Shown: one piece after another, positions 32,946 through 41,152 of the stretch
Layout: the number at the start of each line of letters is the position of its first letter
How positions within the stretch are numbered: the first letter of the stretch is position 1
Assembly: GCF_000472445.1 (NCBI RefSeq)
Contig: NZ_AXAJ01000002.1
Coordinates: 186,001-250,000 of the forward strand
From: Burkholderia sp. WSM2230
GTDB lineage: Bacteria > Pseudomonadota > Gammaproteobacteria > Burkholderiales > Burkholderiaceae
Direction: 5' to 3'
Length of the DNA stretch: 64,000 nt
Position numbers and translations under genes: made by a program
Notes under the pieces: model-generated
Told to the model about the DNA's origin: nothing
What the model saw: the letters and a program-made list of their open reading frames with translations, nothing else
Database searches by the model: none

Positions 32946-33611
32946 TCAGTTGTGAGTTTGGAACGCGTTTGCAGCAAGCCGCACCGTGTAGGCGCGGACA
33001 TCTTCGGGCCATTGCGCGATCTTTTCTTCGAAGCGCAGCCGGTCGCCGGCATAAAGCGCTCGGGTGGCGTCCTCGTAATCGGGCAGATTGCCGGCCAGGG
33101 CGGTCATGAAGCGATACACCGCCTCCTGCGCCGCACGCTTGCGGTCGCGATGCTCGCCCGCCGCGCGCGCCGTCTCGACCAGCTTGCGCAGCGCCACCGA
33201 CGCGCCGCCCGGCTGTGCATTCAACCAGTCCCAATGACGCGGCAACAAGGTCACTTCGCGCGGGACCACGCCGAGCTTCGGCCGTCCGCGACCGCGTGGG
33301 GCTGCTGCGTCGGCGGCTTCGGATGCGTCGGCTGCGGCTTCGTCGCTGGCGGCGTCGGCTGCGTTGCTGGCGTTGATAGCGTTGCTGGCGGGTTCGCGCT
33401 GCGCGGGATTCAGGCGCGCAACGATCTCCTCCGCAGTGCCACGCAAATCGAATTCGACGGGAGCCGCGGTCGTGTCGTCGAAAACAAGAACGGGTGCCTG
33501 CTCGCCGCGCTCTAGTACTTCCTTTACGGCGAGAGCCACCAGCGGCGACTCGCCGGAAGCGATCAGACGGTGACCTTCAAAGGCGCTGCAGGTGCGGGAA
33601 TGCGTTATCAC
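32946..33611 (-). CDS. DUF2239 family protein
   Basis: A 221-residue protein of the DUF2239 family. The N-terminal part (about residues 1-75) includes VLVFDDTTAAPVEFDLRGTAEEIVARL. A low-complexity Ala/Asn/Asp stretch (about 76-100) follows. Then comes the family core GRGRPKLGVVPREVTLLPRHWDWLNAQPGGASVALRKLVETAR (about 104-146). The function is unknown; GRGRPKLG resembles a DNA-contacting arm and the core could be a ribbon-helix-like fold, but that is guesswork. Translation begins at a GTG with GGAG upstream. It is downstream of no obvious partner. Confidence 0.85.
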   Translation of the reverse strand: MITHSRTCSAFEGHRLIASGESPLVALAVKEVLERGEQAPVLVFDDTTAAPVEFDLRGTAEEIVARLNPAQREPASNAINASNAADAASDEAAADASEAADAAAPRGRGRPKLGVVPREVTLLPRHWDWLNAQPGGASVALRKLVETARAAGEHRDRKRAAQEAVYRFMTALAGNLPDYEDATRALYAGDRLRFEEKIAQWPEDVRAYTVRLAANAFQTHN

Positions 33612-33695
33612 GACAAACTCCGGGTTCAGGAACTTGTCGAATTATACCCGGGTTAAATTGCCGCGCAATATATTACCCGGTGAAATTCGTGCGAC

Positions 33696-35207
33696 TCACC
33701 GGCTGGCCACGATCATTAAGCTGCCATCTCCCGCCGGCGCGCCTGCCGGATACGGGAACACGCGATTGCGGCCGGCATCCTTTGCGGCATACAGGGCCTG
33801 GTCGGCGGCGTCGACAAGCACGCGGCTCATCGAGAGCGCCTCGCCCCGCATGGTCGCGACGCCGATACTCACGGTCAACACATGGTGCGAGCTCGCCACG
33901 TGGCCCAGCGCGATCGCCTCGACGGCCGCGCGGATCTTCTCGGCGAGCGAGAGGGCACCGGCCTCGTCGGTGTCCGGAAGCAGCACGGCGAACTCCTCGC
34001 CCCCGTAGCGCGCCGTCGTGTCGCCGGGGCGCTGCACGTTCCGGGCGATGCATTGAGCCACCATGATGAGCGCGTCGTCGCCGGCCGAATGGCCGTACAG
34101 GTCGTTGAAACCCTTGAAATTGTCCACGTCGATCAGCAGCAAGGAGAGCGGATCGCCGTCGCGCTGCGCGCGGCGCCACTCGTTCTCCACGGCTTGCTCG
34201 AAGGCGCGGCGGTTGTCCACGCCCGTCAGACCGTCCGTGCGCGCCAGTACGCGCAACTCTTCTTCTGCGAGCAGACGCCCCCGCATCTGCTGCGCGAACA
34301 GCACGGCCAGCGCGATCAGGGTGAGGTCGAGCGCGGCGATCAGCGAGCCGATGATCCACGCCCGCCGGCGCCAGCCCACATAGATGTCGCGCGTGGAGAG
34401 CGCCACGTCGAGGATCAGCGGATACATGTCGATATGGCGGAATGCGTACCAGCGCTCCACGCCGTCGATTGCCGCCGTGCCGAAGAAGTCGCCGCTCGGC
34501 TGCTGTACGAAGCGCGAATAGTTGGCCGTTCCTGTCAGATTGATGCCGATGATCTTCGGATCGTACGGACGACGCATCAGCATCGTGCCGTCGCTCAGCA
34601 TCAGCGCCATCGATCCGCCCGCGCCCAGGTGCATGCCGTCGAAGAGACTGCGGAAATATCTGAGGCGCATGGTGCCCACCACCACGCCGCCGAAGCTGCC
34701 GTCGGGCTTCGAAATGCGCCGGCTCAGGCCGATGCTGATGTCGGTGCCCGTCGAGCGCGGCATGAACGGGTGACTGACGTACAGCCCGACGTTGGGCGAA
34801 TCGCGATGAACCTTGAAATAGTCGCGGTCACCGAGATAGACGTGGCGCGGCGGCACGAACTGCGAATCGAACTTGATGTAGCCGGTCTCGTCGATCACGA
34901 GGATCGAGCCCATGTCTTTCGCGGACGCCGAGCCGTCGAACAACACCATCTGCCGCAGCGAAGAATCGAGTTGCAGCACGCCCGGCTGCTTCAAGCCCTG
35001 GATCACGCTGCGTATCGACAGATCGTAGATCTCGAGATTGCGCGACACGTCGCGCTCCACCAGCAGCGAGACGTTGAAGACCGAGTCCTGCGCGCGCCGC
35101 AACGCGTCGTCGTGCATTTGCGCGAGTACCCACACAGCGATTGCGAGGATTGCGCTGGCCAGCACGCCACTGATCGCAATGATGATGTTCGGACGACGCG
35201 TGACCAT
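33696..35207 (-). CDS. Membrane diguanylate cyclase with periplasmic dCache sensor
   Basis: A 503-residue inner-membrane protein that should make cyclic di-GMP. Order: membrane helix (about residues 8-30), periplasmic double-Cache sensor (about 35-280) with GDRDYFKVHRDSPNVGLYVSHPF and ISIGLSRRI, second membrane helix (about 290-310), then the GGDEF domain (about 340-495). RYGGEEFAVLLPD near residues 402-412 is an intact active site; an RxxD inhibitory site is not evident at the usual place. The ATG at 35207 is chosen because the first helix follows directly. The ribosome binding site is weak. Confidence 0.9.
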   Translation of the reverse strand: MVTRRPNIIIAISGVLASAILAIAVWVLAQMHDDALRRAQDSVFNVSLLVERDVSRNLEIYDLSIRSVIQGLKQPGVLQLDSSLRQMVLFDGSASAKDMGSILVIDETGYIKFDSQFVPPRHVYLGDRDYFKVHRDSPNVGLYVSHPFMPRSTGTDISIGLSRRISKPDGSFGGVVVGTMRLRYFRSLFDGMHLGAGGSMALMLSDGTMLMRRPYDPKIIGINLTGTANYSRFVQQPSGDFFGTAAIDGVERWYAFRHIDMYPLILDVALSTRDIYVGWRRRAWIIGSLIAALDLTLIALAVLFAQQMRGRLLAEEELRVLARTDGLTGVDNRRAFEQAVENEWRRAQRDGDPLSLLLIDVDNFKGFNDLYGHSAGDDALIMVAQCIARNVQRPGDTTARYGGEEFAVLLPDTDEAGALSLAEKIRAAVEAIALGHVASSHHVLTVSIGVATMRGEALSMSRVLVDAADQALYAAKDAGRNRVFPYPAGAPAGDGSLMIVASR

Positions 35208-35724
35208 TATGTTGGATTCGGACAAGCGCGGCCTTGACGCGCGAAAAAGGAAGAAAACGCGTCCACAGTGGCGCGTCGGCAAAGCGGTAGCGTACCAGAG
35301 GTGGTCGCCGCCCAAATCGTGGAACAGACGGGTCTTTGCCGCCTTGCATGCCGCTTACGAAGATTGACAACGCAACGATGATGGCTGCTCATGCTGCCGC
35401 GCTGCGGCGTCACCCTCTTCGCGGCTTGCGTCAACGCGGTGGCAGGTTGCCGCAGCAAGCGCAAAAAACCCGGCGATTTGCACTGCAATTCGCGTTTACT
35501 GCCTTTATCTCGTGCAAGCCTTTTTTATTGGAATACCCGGCTTCCCTCAAGTCCGCTTGTACTTGCCCGATAACCGATAAATGGGATGCCGCTTTTTCTG
35601 CCTGTACGGAACGGCAACATCGCGCGGGGCCGACCGTATGCCGGGCGGCCGCATAGACGCTCCCATTCCCGGACCTGAGAGTCCATTGCGAAGCGCTCGC
35701 TTCGTCCCTGGAGAAAACAAAGAT
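35208..35724. other. Intergenic region between divergent GGDEF and chemoreceptor genes
   Basis: These 517 bases contain the FliA-type promoter of the chemoreceptor gene at 35547-35573. A perfect TTGACA occurs at 35364-35369 with only a poor -10 behind it. The remainder shows no supported gene. Confidence 0.5.
35547..35573 (+). promoter_or_regulatory. FliA (sigma-28) type promoter for the chemoreceptor gene
   Basis: TCAAGTCC at 35547-35554, an 11-base spacer and CCCGATAA at 35566-35573 fit the sigma-28 pattern (TAAAGTTT-N11-GCCGATAA; beta-proteobacterial sites often begin TCAAG). It lies 151 bases before a methyl-accepting chemotaxis protein gene, as expected for flagellar class-3 control. 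Confidence 0.65.
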
Positions 35725-37293
35725 ATGGCCGCTCTGAACCGATTTTCTATTAAAGCGAGGCTGATAGCCGGCTTCGGCATGTTGTCCGTGATCGTGGTTG
35801 CGGTTGCGGGACTCGCGCTGAAGTCGCTCGCCGATTCCACCGATGGTTTTTCGAACTTCGTGCGCGGCATCAACGCGCACGCCGACATGGCGGTTCAGGT
35901 GCGAACCGCCGTGGATCGCCGCGCGATTGCGGCGCGCAACCTCGTGCTCGTCGTGAAACCCGAGGACCTCGAGATCGAAAAAGCGCAGGTCACGCGCGCC
36001 CACGAAGACGTCGCGGCGAATCTCAAGAAGCTGAACGAGATGGTCAAGGACTCGGGTGCGACCGAGAAGGCGCGCAGCCTCGTGGCGGAGATCGATCGCG
36101 TGGAGGCCGCTTATGGACCGGTCGCGACCGACATCGTCAATCTGGCGCTCGCCAACAAGCGGGACGAGGCAATCGTCAAAATGGACGATCAGTGCCGGCC
36201 GCTGCTGGCGGCACTGATTCGAGCGACGGACGCGTACGCGGACTACACGCATGCCCGGCAGGAACAGATGATTGCCGACTACGCAGCGCGTTACGAGAAC
36301 CGGCGCGCTCTGCTGATCGCGATTTCGCTGTTCGCGGTCGCGCTTGCGGCGGGTGCGTGCGTCGTGATTACGCGCGCGGTGAGCGGGCCGTTGCGCGTTG
36401 CGATCGACGTTGCGCGGACAGTGTCGGAGGGCGACTTGCGCACGCGCATCACCATCGACGGTAAGGATGAAACCAGCAAACTGCTCGGCGCGCTGCGCGA
36501 GATGAACGAGCGTCTCACGACGATCGTCGGACGCGTGCGCGACGCGAGCACCAGCATTGCCGGCGCGGCGCGCGAGATCGCCGCGGGCAACATGGACCTG
36601 AGCCAGCGCACGGAACAACAGGCCGCGTCGCTGCAGGAGACGGCGTCGAGCATGGAACAGCTCACGTCGACGGTGAAGCAGAACGCAGATAACGCTCAGC
36701 AGGGCAGCATGCTGGCCGCGAACGCTTCGTCTGTTGCGCAAAAAGGCAGCGCGGTGGTGGGCCAGGTGGTGAGCACGATGCAGGAGATCAGCGACAGTTC
36801 GACGAAGATCGCGGACATCACCGGCATCATCGAAGGAATCGCGTTTCAGACCAACATTCTTGCGCTGAACGCGGCCGTGGAGGCCGCGCGCGCCGGCGAA
36901 CAGGGACGCGGCTTTGCGGTGGTGGCAAGCGAGGTGCGCAGCCTCGCGCAGCGCTCGTCGAGCGCGGCGAAGGAGATCAAGGAACTGATCGCGGATTCGG
37001 TGGACAGGATTCGCGACGGCTCGTCGCTTGCGGGCGAAGCGGGCAAGACCATGACCGAAGTCACGCATGCGGTGGCGCGCGTGACGGACATCATGTCGGA
37101 GATCGCGGCGGCCTCGGGCGAACAGAGCCGCGGCATCGAGCAGGTGAACCGCGCCATCACGCAGATGGACAACGTCACGCAGCAGAATGCGGCGCTGGTG
37201 GAACAAGCGGCGGCGGCTTCGCGGTCCATGGAGGAGCAGGGGCAGCAGTTGAGCGAGACGGTGGGGTTTTTTAGGGTGGGGGTGGGGGGCTAG
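35725..37293 (+). CDS. Methyl-accepting chemotaxis protein
   Basis: A 522-residue chemoreceptor. Order: first membrane helix (about residues 11-30), periplasmic four-helix-bundle domain (about 35-190) resembling Tar-like/4HB_MCP, second helix (about 192-212), HAMP (about 213-265), and a cytoplasmic signalling coiled coil (about 280-515). The hairpin tip reads [52 protein letters not shown], the CheA/CheW contact region. It ends abruptly in FFRVGVGG with no C-terminal pentapeptide for CheR binding. The ATG at 35725 is preferred over an in-frame start at 35581. A FliA-type promoter precedes it. Confidence 0.93.
   Translation: MAALNRFSIKARLIAGFGMLSVIVVAVAGLALKSLADSTDGFSNFVRGINAHADMAVQVRTAVDRRAIAARNLVLVVKPEDLEIEKAQVTRAHEDVAANLKKLNEMVKDSGATEKARSLVAEIDRVEAAYGPVATDIVNLALANKRDEAIVKMDDQCRPLLAALIRATDAYADYTHARQEQMIADYAARYENRRALLIAISLFAVALAAGACVVITRAVSGPLRVAIDVARTVSEGDLRTRITIDGKDETSKLLGALREMNERLTTIVGRVRDASTSIAGAAREIAAGNMDLSQRTEQQAASLQETASSMEQLTSTVKQNADNAQQGSMLAANASSVAQKGSAVVGQVVSTMQEISDSSTKIADITGIIEGIAFQTNILALNAAVEAARAGEQGRGFAVVASEVRSLAQRSSSAAKEIKELIADSVDRIRDGSSLAGEAGKTMTEVTHAVARVTDIMSEIAAASGEQSRGIEQVNRAITQMDNVTQQNAALVEQAAAASRSMEEQGQQLSETVGFFRVGVGG
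37263..37289 (+). other. G-quadruplex motif over the chemoreceptor stop region
   Basis: Four G-runs, GGGG (37263-37266), GGG (37274-37276), GGGGG (37278-37282) and GGGGGG (37284-37289), are separated by loops of 7, 1 and 1 bases. This meets the classical G4 pattern on the coding strand, just before the TAG at 37291-37293. Confidence 0.6.
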
Positions 37294-37395
37294 GGTGCTG
37301 GCTTCTGTGGCCCATGCCGCTCGTGATAAGGCCGCGGCCGCACCGCCGTGGGTGTCAGGGACGAAGCGGCCACCCGGGCTCGAACGTTGACGGCA

Positions 37396-37433
37396 ACAAA
37401 AAACCCCGTAAGCCTTGATCTCACGGGGTTTTT
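37396..37433. terminator. Bidirectional terminator, probable original tRNA-Ala terminator
   Basis: AAAAACCCCGT (37399-37409) pairs with ACGGGGTTTTT (37423-37433), with T tracts on both strands. It ends the chemoreceptor transcript on the plus strand. On the minus strand it would once have lain about 40-75 bases past the 3' end of tRNA-Ala, before the 9-kb element came between them. Confidence 0.85.
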
Positions 37434-37473
37434 GAAGATTTTCCGGACCTTCTTGAATTTCTTTATGTATTTT

Positions 37474-37501
37474 TGGTGGAGAGGAGGAGGATCGAACTCC
37501 C
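37474..37501. repeat. attL: 28-base copy of the tRNA-Ala 3' end
   Basis: Identical over 28 bases to 46508-46535, running from TGGTGGAG to GAACTCCC. Identity stops on both sides (T versus A before, C versus G after). It corresponds to CCA, the acceptor 3' strand, and most of the T arm of the tRNA. Confidence 0.9.
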
Positions 37502-37702
37502 CTTCACTTTAAAAATCAGTGACTTACAAATGCGCATGTAGCAGCGGTGACAGCTGAGTGTAGCAAACTCCCTCCTTATTAATCGGCGCAATTGCGGCTT
37601 TGCGCGCACGTGCGCTATGACCTAACCTCGATTCTGTAGATGGCTTGTCCCGCAAGCGCGCCGCCAAGCCAATCAAGACGGAAACCGAAAGGAGGACCTG
37701 TC

Positions 37703-38296
37703 ATGTACCAACGAAATTCGGACCGCACAGGGCACGCGGCTTCGTCAATAGGTCACGAGGCGGCGAGTCATCGACGTGACTACGATCGTGAGCGTGACGA
37801 GGTCCGGATTCTGCTTAAAGGTCTGTCTCCTACAGCAGTAGCCCTGTGGCCTACCGTGGCGAGACAATTGCGCGATGCTGGCGTGCTGGATGCCGTTGAC
37901 TCTAGCGCTTTAGCGTCCTACTGCGAAGCGTTCGCCCATTGGTCACAAGCCGCTGACCGACTGGCCGAGATGCTCATTGAGTTTGGAGTGAAGGCGGGTT
38001 GCCGTGCCCGAGAGCACACTAATGCCTCTCAACGTTTTTCGCAGCAAATCGGCCCAGCCTCTACAGATATTGTGAAGGAGGAGCCGATGCGGCGAGCGGC
38101 TAACGCAATCATGCGTCGGGTGGAGGTAGAGAGGGAAACTGGCTTAGCTCGTTCAACAATATATCAGCGGGTGAGAAACGGTACTTTTCCGGCACCGGTA
38201 AAGCTTGGCCCTGGCGCTACCGGGTGGCGTGTCGCCGAAATTGAGGCTTTCCTAACATCGCCGGCCAACTATAGGGCAGAAACCGCAGATGACTAG
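37703..38296 (+). CDS. TerS-like (P27-type terminase small subunit) domain fused in frame to an AlpA regulator
   Basis: A 197-residue product. Residues 41-86, LSPTAVALWPTVARQLRD...LASYCEAFAHWSQAADRL, read like the helical core of P27-family phage terminase small subunits. Residues 138-187, RRVEVERETGLARSTIYQRV...FPAPVKLG...GWRVAEIEAFL, are a complete AlpA/MerR-like DNA-binding domain, as in P4-type and satellite regulators. The usual C-terminal half of TerS is missing. GGAGG at 37691-37695 serves the ATG at 37703. A second very strong site, AAGGAGGAG, precedes Met129 at 38087, so AlpA alone (69 residues) could also be made. The TerS reading is by eye and needs testing; AlpA is firm. Confidence 0.75.
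   Translation: MYQRNSDRTGHAASSIGHEAASHRRDYDRERDEVRILLKGLSPTAVALWPTVARQLRDAGVLDAVDSSALASYCEAFAHWSQAADRLAEMLIEFGVKAGCRAREHTNASQRFSQQIGPASTDIVKEEPMRRAANAIMRRVEVERETGLARSTIYQRVRNGTFPAPVKLGPGATGWRVAEIEAFLTSPANYRAETADD
38075..38089 (+). promoter_or_regulatory. Internal ribosome binding site and start for a separate AlpA protein
   Basis: AAGGAGGAG at 38075-38083 lies three bases before an in-frame ATG at 38087. The 69-residue product 38087-38296 would be a normal-length AlpA regulator starting MRRAANAIMRRVEVE. This suggests the open frame yields both a fused protein and free AlpA, or that only the second is used. Confidence 0.65.
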
Positions 38297-38753
38297 CGGT
38301 TGTATGGCGGTGCGTTCTACGAAGCACACACAAGAAAACGTGCTTCGTTTGTGAATGTCCGCCGCAACGGGTAGGTGTCCATCAAACGATATAATTTTAC
38401 CTTCGCGACTCAGACGGCCAATAGGGGTGCCTATATATGGGCTAGGCACACGCCTGCGCGCGCACGACAGTTTTGGTTTTCCTGGGCGTAGGCGGGGCCT
38501 TGGTTTCCGCGCGCAAATCAGAAGGTTTTTTTGGACAAAGCAATAACGTGCGGTGAACTTGACGGAGTCCAGAGGCGAAGACCGCGCAATTTTTCCTACC
38601 CCCCACCCCTTTTGGCATGCCCTCAGGCTTGCGTATGGGCACGTGGCGGACCTAGTGGGCGGCGGGTAATGGGTGGCCTTGCCAAATGGCGCGAGCGACT
38701 TAGGCGAGCTAAATCTAGGATTGCTATTGGTTGTGCATGCAACGGGGTAAGTA
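38297..38753. other. Non-coding stretch within the element
   Basis: No gene is supported in these 457 bases. They hold the hairpin at 38319-38351, a perfect TATAAT at 38390-38395 without a good -35, and the pair TGCGCGCG (38455-38462) / CGCGCGCA (38509-38516). In phage satellites such a region beside TerS or AlpA may hold a packaging or replication site, but nothing here proves it. Confidence 0.45.
38319..38351 (+). terminator. Probable terminator after the TerS/AlpA gene
   Basis: ACGAAGCAC (38319-38327) pairs perfectly with GTGCTTCGT (38340-38348) around a 12-base loop, followed by only a short T-run. It lies 23 bases after the stop codon. Confidence 0.55.
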
Positions 38754-39665
38754 ATGCGTAGGGAAGGCAAAAGACTGCGGGCCGAAGAATGGTTGCAATG
38801 GGACCGAGAGGATTGGGGCGGCGCGCAGATGCCCACAGAGCCACCAGCCGCAGTCAAAACCGGAGCGGCGAACCAATTGGCGAAAGTCGTTGTGAGGCGA
38901 TGGCTACACAAGCCCCAGGAAGGGCTATGGGGATGCATGATCGCAATAGACAGCCTGCAGCAGCAATGGGCGGTCCAAAAGCGCTTAGCGGACAGAGCAG
39001 CATGGCGTAAGCACTTTGCCGGGAAGAAGCCGCCTGAAAAGACCGAGTGGCCGAAGGGAGCAAACGCACGGAATCACACGCATTGGAAATGGATGGAAGC
39101 CCGAGCGAATGAGCATGTGTGGCGGGCGGAGATGGAAGCCCGAGAAGTAGCACACAAGGCATGGGAGCAGGAACGAAGAACGGAGGAAGTAGCCGATACC
39201 CACCCGTGGGCGCACCGTGCTGATATCCGTAGCGCTTGGAGTTTGCAGGAGAATCGTTGGCGGGAGGCGGCGGTGTGGCGGAGCATTGTGTACGCATGCT
39301 GGCGAGGCTCCCGCCTTGGAGTGACAGCGTGGCCGGTTTGGATGCGCCCGCAGACAGCTGGGAAGAAAGGTAAGCCGCGAGCGCTGCCACGGGTAGATGA
39401 GCCGCTAGACCACAAGCACCCACAGGGGCGCAACAGGCGATTGCGGGAGGTGTTTGAGGGGCTGCCAAAGCGGGCAGATCAGGAGGCGGCGGTACGAGTT
39501 ATGACCGTGACAACGGGGAGCGCGCCCGAATGGATGACGCCTAGGGAAAGTGACCCACCTAGACGACCGGGCAGGCCAAAAAAGGTGGCGGGAGGGGGCT
39601 CGGGAAAGTTGGGCGAACGGGAAGCGTCGGAATCTGCGGAGACCGCCGTCCCCACGTCGAAATAA
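38754..39665 (+). CDS. Trp-rich basic protein of unknown function with an AT-hook-like tail
   Basis: A 303-residue highly charged, tryptophan-rich protein with no membrane segment. The middle (about residues 95-190: HTHWKWMEARANEHVW, REVAHKAWEQERRTEE, SLQENRWREAAVWRS) looks largely helical. The C terminus carries PPRRPGRPKKVAGG (about 272-285), whose GRP core resembles an AT-hook. I do not recognise the family; a DNA-binding or replication role in the element would fit, but is inference. The ribosome binding site is poor (GGGG at 38744-38747). The opposite strand is also open over part of it, so reality of this gene is likely but not certain. Confidence 0.55.
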   Translation: MRREGKRLRAEEWLQWDREDWGGAQMPTEPPAAVKTGAANQLAKVVVRRWLHKPQEGLWGCMIAIDSLQQQWAVQKRLADRAAWRKHFAGKKPPEKTEWPKGANARNHTHWKWMEARANEHVWRAEMEAREVAHKAWEQERRTEEVADTHPWAHRADIRSAWSLQENRWREAAVWRSIVYACWRGSRLGVTAWPVWMRPQTAGKKGKPRALPRVDEPLDHKHPQGRNRRLREVFEGLPKRADQEAAVRVMTVTTGSAPEWMTPRESDPPRRPGRPKKVAGGGSGKLGEREASESAETAVPTSK

Positions 39666-39782
39666 TTCGCCGTGAGACGTAGTATCGGTCGCGCGGCTGC
39701 GCAACCGATATGGTTGGCCGGCCGAGCGACTTCACGCACCGCTCCGAGATCGAATTGGCGGCGCGGGCGAAGCGACAAAAGC

Positions 39783-39788
39783 TATAAT
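39783..39788 (+). promoter_or_regulatory. Perfect -10 element just before the HNH gene
   Basis: TATAAT at 39783-39788 stands ten bases before the ATG at 39799, so transcription would start about four bases before the codon and give an essentially leaderless mRNA. No convincing -35 hexamer is present. Confidence 0.5.
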
Positions 39789-39798
39789 ATTGGATCAA

Positions 39799-40452
39799 AT
39801 GGATAACAGGAATCATTGGCGGCTGAATGCCTACGAGAAGCGGGAATGGGTAACGGTATGTTGGCTCGCAAATCGCAGCAAGTGCCCGATATGTAAGATT
39901 GCCAAGCCACGGCAATCAATGGTCAGTGACCACTGCCATAAGACGGGAACACCGAGAGCGGCGCTGTGCAGCCGCTGCAATGGCGGCCTCATGGTTGGTG
40001 CGATTGAAAGAGGGCTAACGGACGCGGATATCGTCGCCATGAATGCGAGCGTAGAGCAAGCGAAATTCTATGGTTCCGGCGCACTGCCAGCCGAGACGAC
40101 GCGCCGCCAACTGCCAAGGGCGAGGGCATACGTCCGGGCGTGGTCAGCGGCGTCCGGCGCGCACGAGGGTTGGAGGAAAGACTGGCGACTCAACGAGCGA
40201 GAAACGCTCAAGAACCGTCCGAACAAAGTTGTCCTGGCTGCGTGGTTCGCGATGGCGGTGGCCGCGCTGCGCCGTGCGGGCGCGGAGGCGGCAGATTTGG
40301 GACTCGGTGAGCGCGAACCCCTAGTGATGCTCTTGCGTTGCGGCGCCGCACGCTACCGGGACAAAACGGAGAGCATACAAGTAACCGAGGTGGGATCGGG
40401 AAACTTCTGCCTAAGCGTACAGGCCGGACAAATACAGGATGCGGCTCAATAG
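39799..40452 (+). CDS. Endonuclease VII-like HNH (His-Me finger) protein
   Basis: A 217-residue protein whose N-terminal part matches recombination endonuclease VII. Two zinc knuckles, Cys29-x2-Cys32 (CPIC) and Cys57-x2-Cys60 (CSRC), flank the catalytic segment VSDHCHKTGTPRAALCSRCN with Asp45-His46 and Asn61. Enzymes of this fold cut branched or terminal phage DNA, and HNH nucleases often neighbour terminase genes. Residues 90-217 have no recognised domain. The ATG at 39799 is used; a TTG at 39790 is in frame but would overlap the expected transcription start. No clear ribosome binding site exists, consistent with leaderless expression. Confidence 0.78.
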   Translation: MDNRNHWRLNAYEKREWVTVCWLANRSKCPICKIAKPRQSMVSDHCHKTGTPRAALCSRCNGGLMVGAIERGLTDADIVAMNASVEQAKFYGSGALPAETTRRQLPRARAYVRAWSAASGAHEGWRKDWRLNERETLKNRPNKVVLAAWFAMAVAALRRAGAEAADLGLGEREPLVMLLRCGAARYRDKTESIQVTEVGSGNFCLSVQAGQIQDAAQ

Positions 40453-40564
40453 GGTATACCCTGCTGATCCATCGACTTGCGGTCGACGCGATGGCTCAGT
40501 AGGGTTGACCGTACGTGAGCTAGCGGCTAGTATTGAGCCGCTAATTCAAGTGAGCCAGCGGGCC

Positions 40565-41152
40565 ATGCGCAAACTGTACTACGGTCGTATCTCCACCACG
40601 GACGGGCAATCTGCCGCCAGCCAGTACGCAGACGCGACGGCACATGGTGTGAGCGAGAAAGATGTTTTCGTCGACGAAGGTGTGAGCGGCTATCATGTCG
40701 CCCCGGATCAGCGGCAGCAATGGCAACGCGTAGAACATGACCTGCGCCACGGCGGAGTCCTGATTGTCCGCTGGCTCGACCGGATCAGCCGACGCTACGA
40801 CGAACTGCACCGCACAATGCGTCGCCTTATGGATATGGGCGTGCGGGTTGAGTGCACGCTCAACGGAATGAGCTTTGACGGAGGTGCGACAGACCCGATT
40901 GAGAAGGCTACGCGCGATGCAGTGCTGGCTTTTATGGCCGCGCAAGGCGAAGCCGACTACAAGAACCGGGCCGAAATGCAACGCCGAGGTGTGGCGATTG
41001 CCAAGGCTGAGGGCAAGTACACCGGGAGGCAACGCGCCGCCGACTATGCCGAAATTAAAGGCTGGCGGGCCGAGAATGGGGCGACGATCGCGCAGACGGC
41101 AGACCGCTTCGGCGTAAGCATCGCCACGGTCAAGCGCGCATGCGCCGAGTGA
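40565..41152 (+). CDS. Serine recombinase (resolvase/invertase family)
   Basis: A 195-residue small serine recombinase. The catalytic domain (residues 1-135) begins RKLYYGRIST with Arg8 and nucleophile Ser10. LIVRWLDRISRRYDEL gives the Asp72-Arg73-x-x-Arg76 active-site arginines. The long helix DAVLAFMAAQGEADYKNRAEMQRRGVAIAK links to a C-terminal helix-turn-helix (GATIAQTADRFGVSIATVKRAC). Length is that of Tn3 resolvase or DNA invertases. The frame opens at 40439 but homology starts at the ATG at 40565. In the element it could resolve dimers or invert a segment; no inversion sites were found. Confidence 0.88.
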   Translation: MRKLYYGRISTTDGQSAASQYADATAHGVSEKDVFVDEGVSGYHVAPDQRQQWQRVEHDLRHGGVLIVRWLDRISRRYDELHRTMRRLMDMGVRVECTLNGMSFDGGATDPIEKATRDAVLAFMAAQGEADYKNRAEMQRRGVAIAKAEGKYTGRQRAADYAEIKGWRAENGATIAQTADRFGVSIATVKRACAE

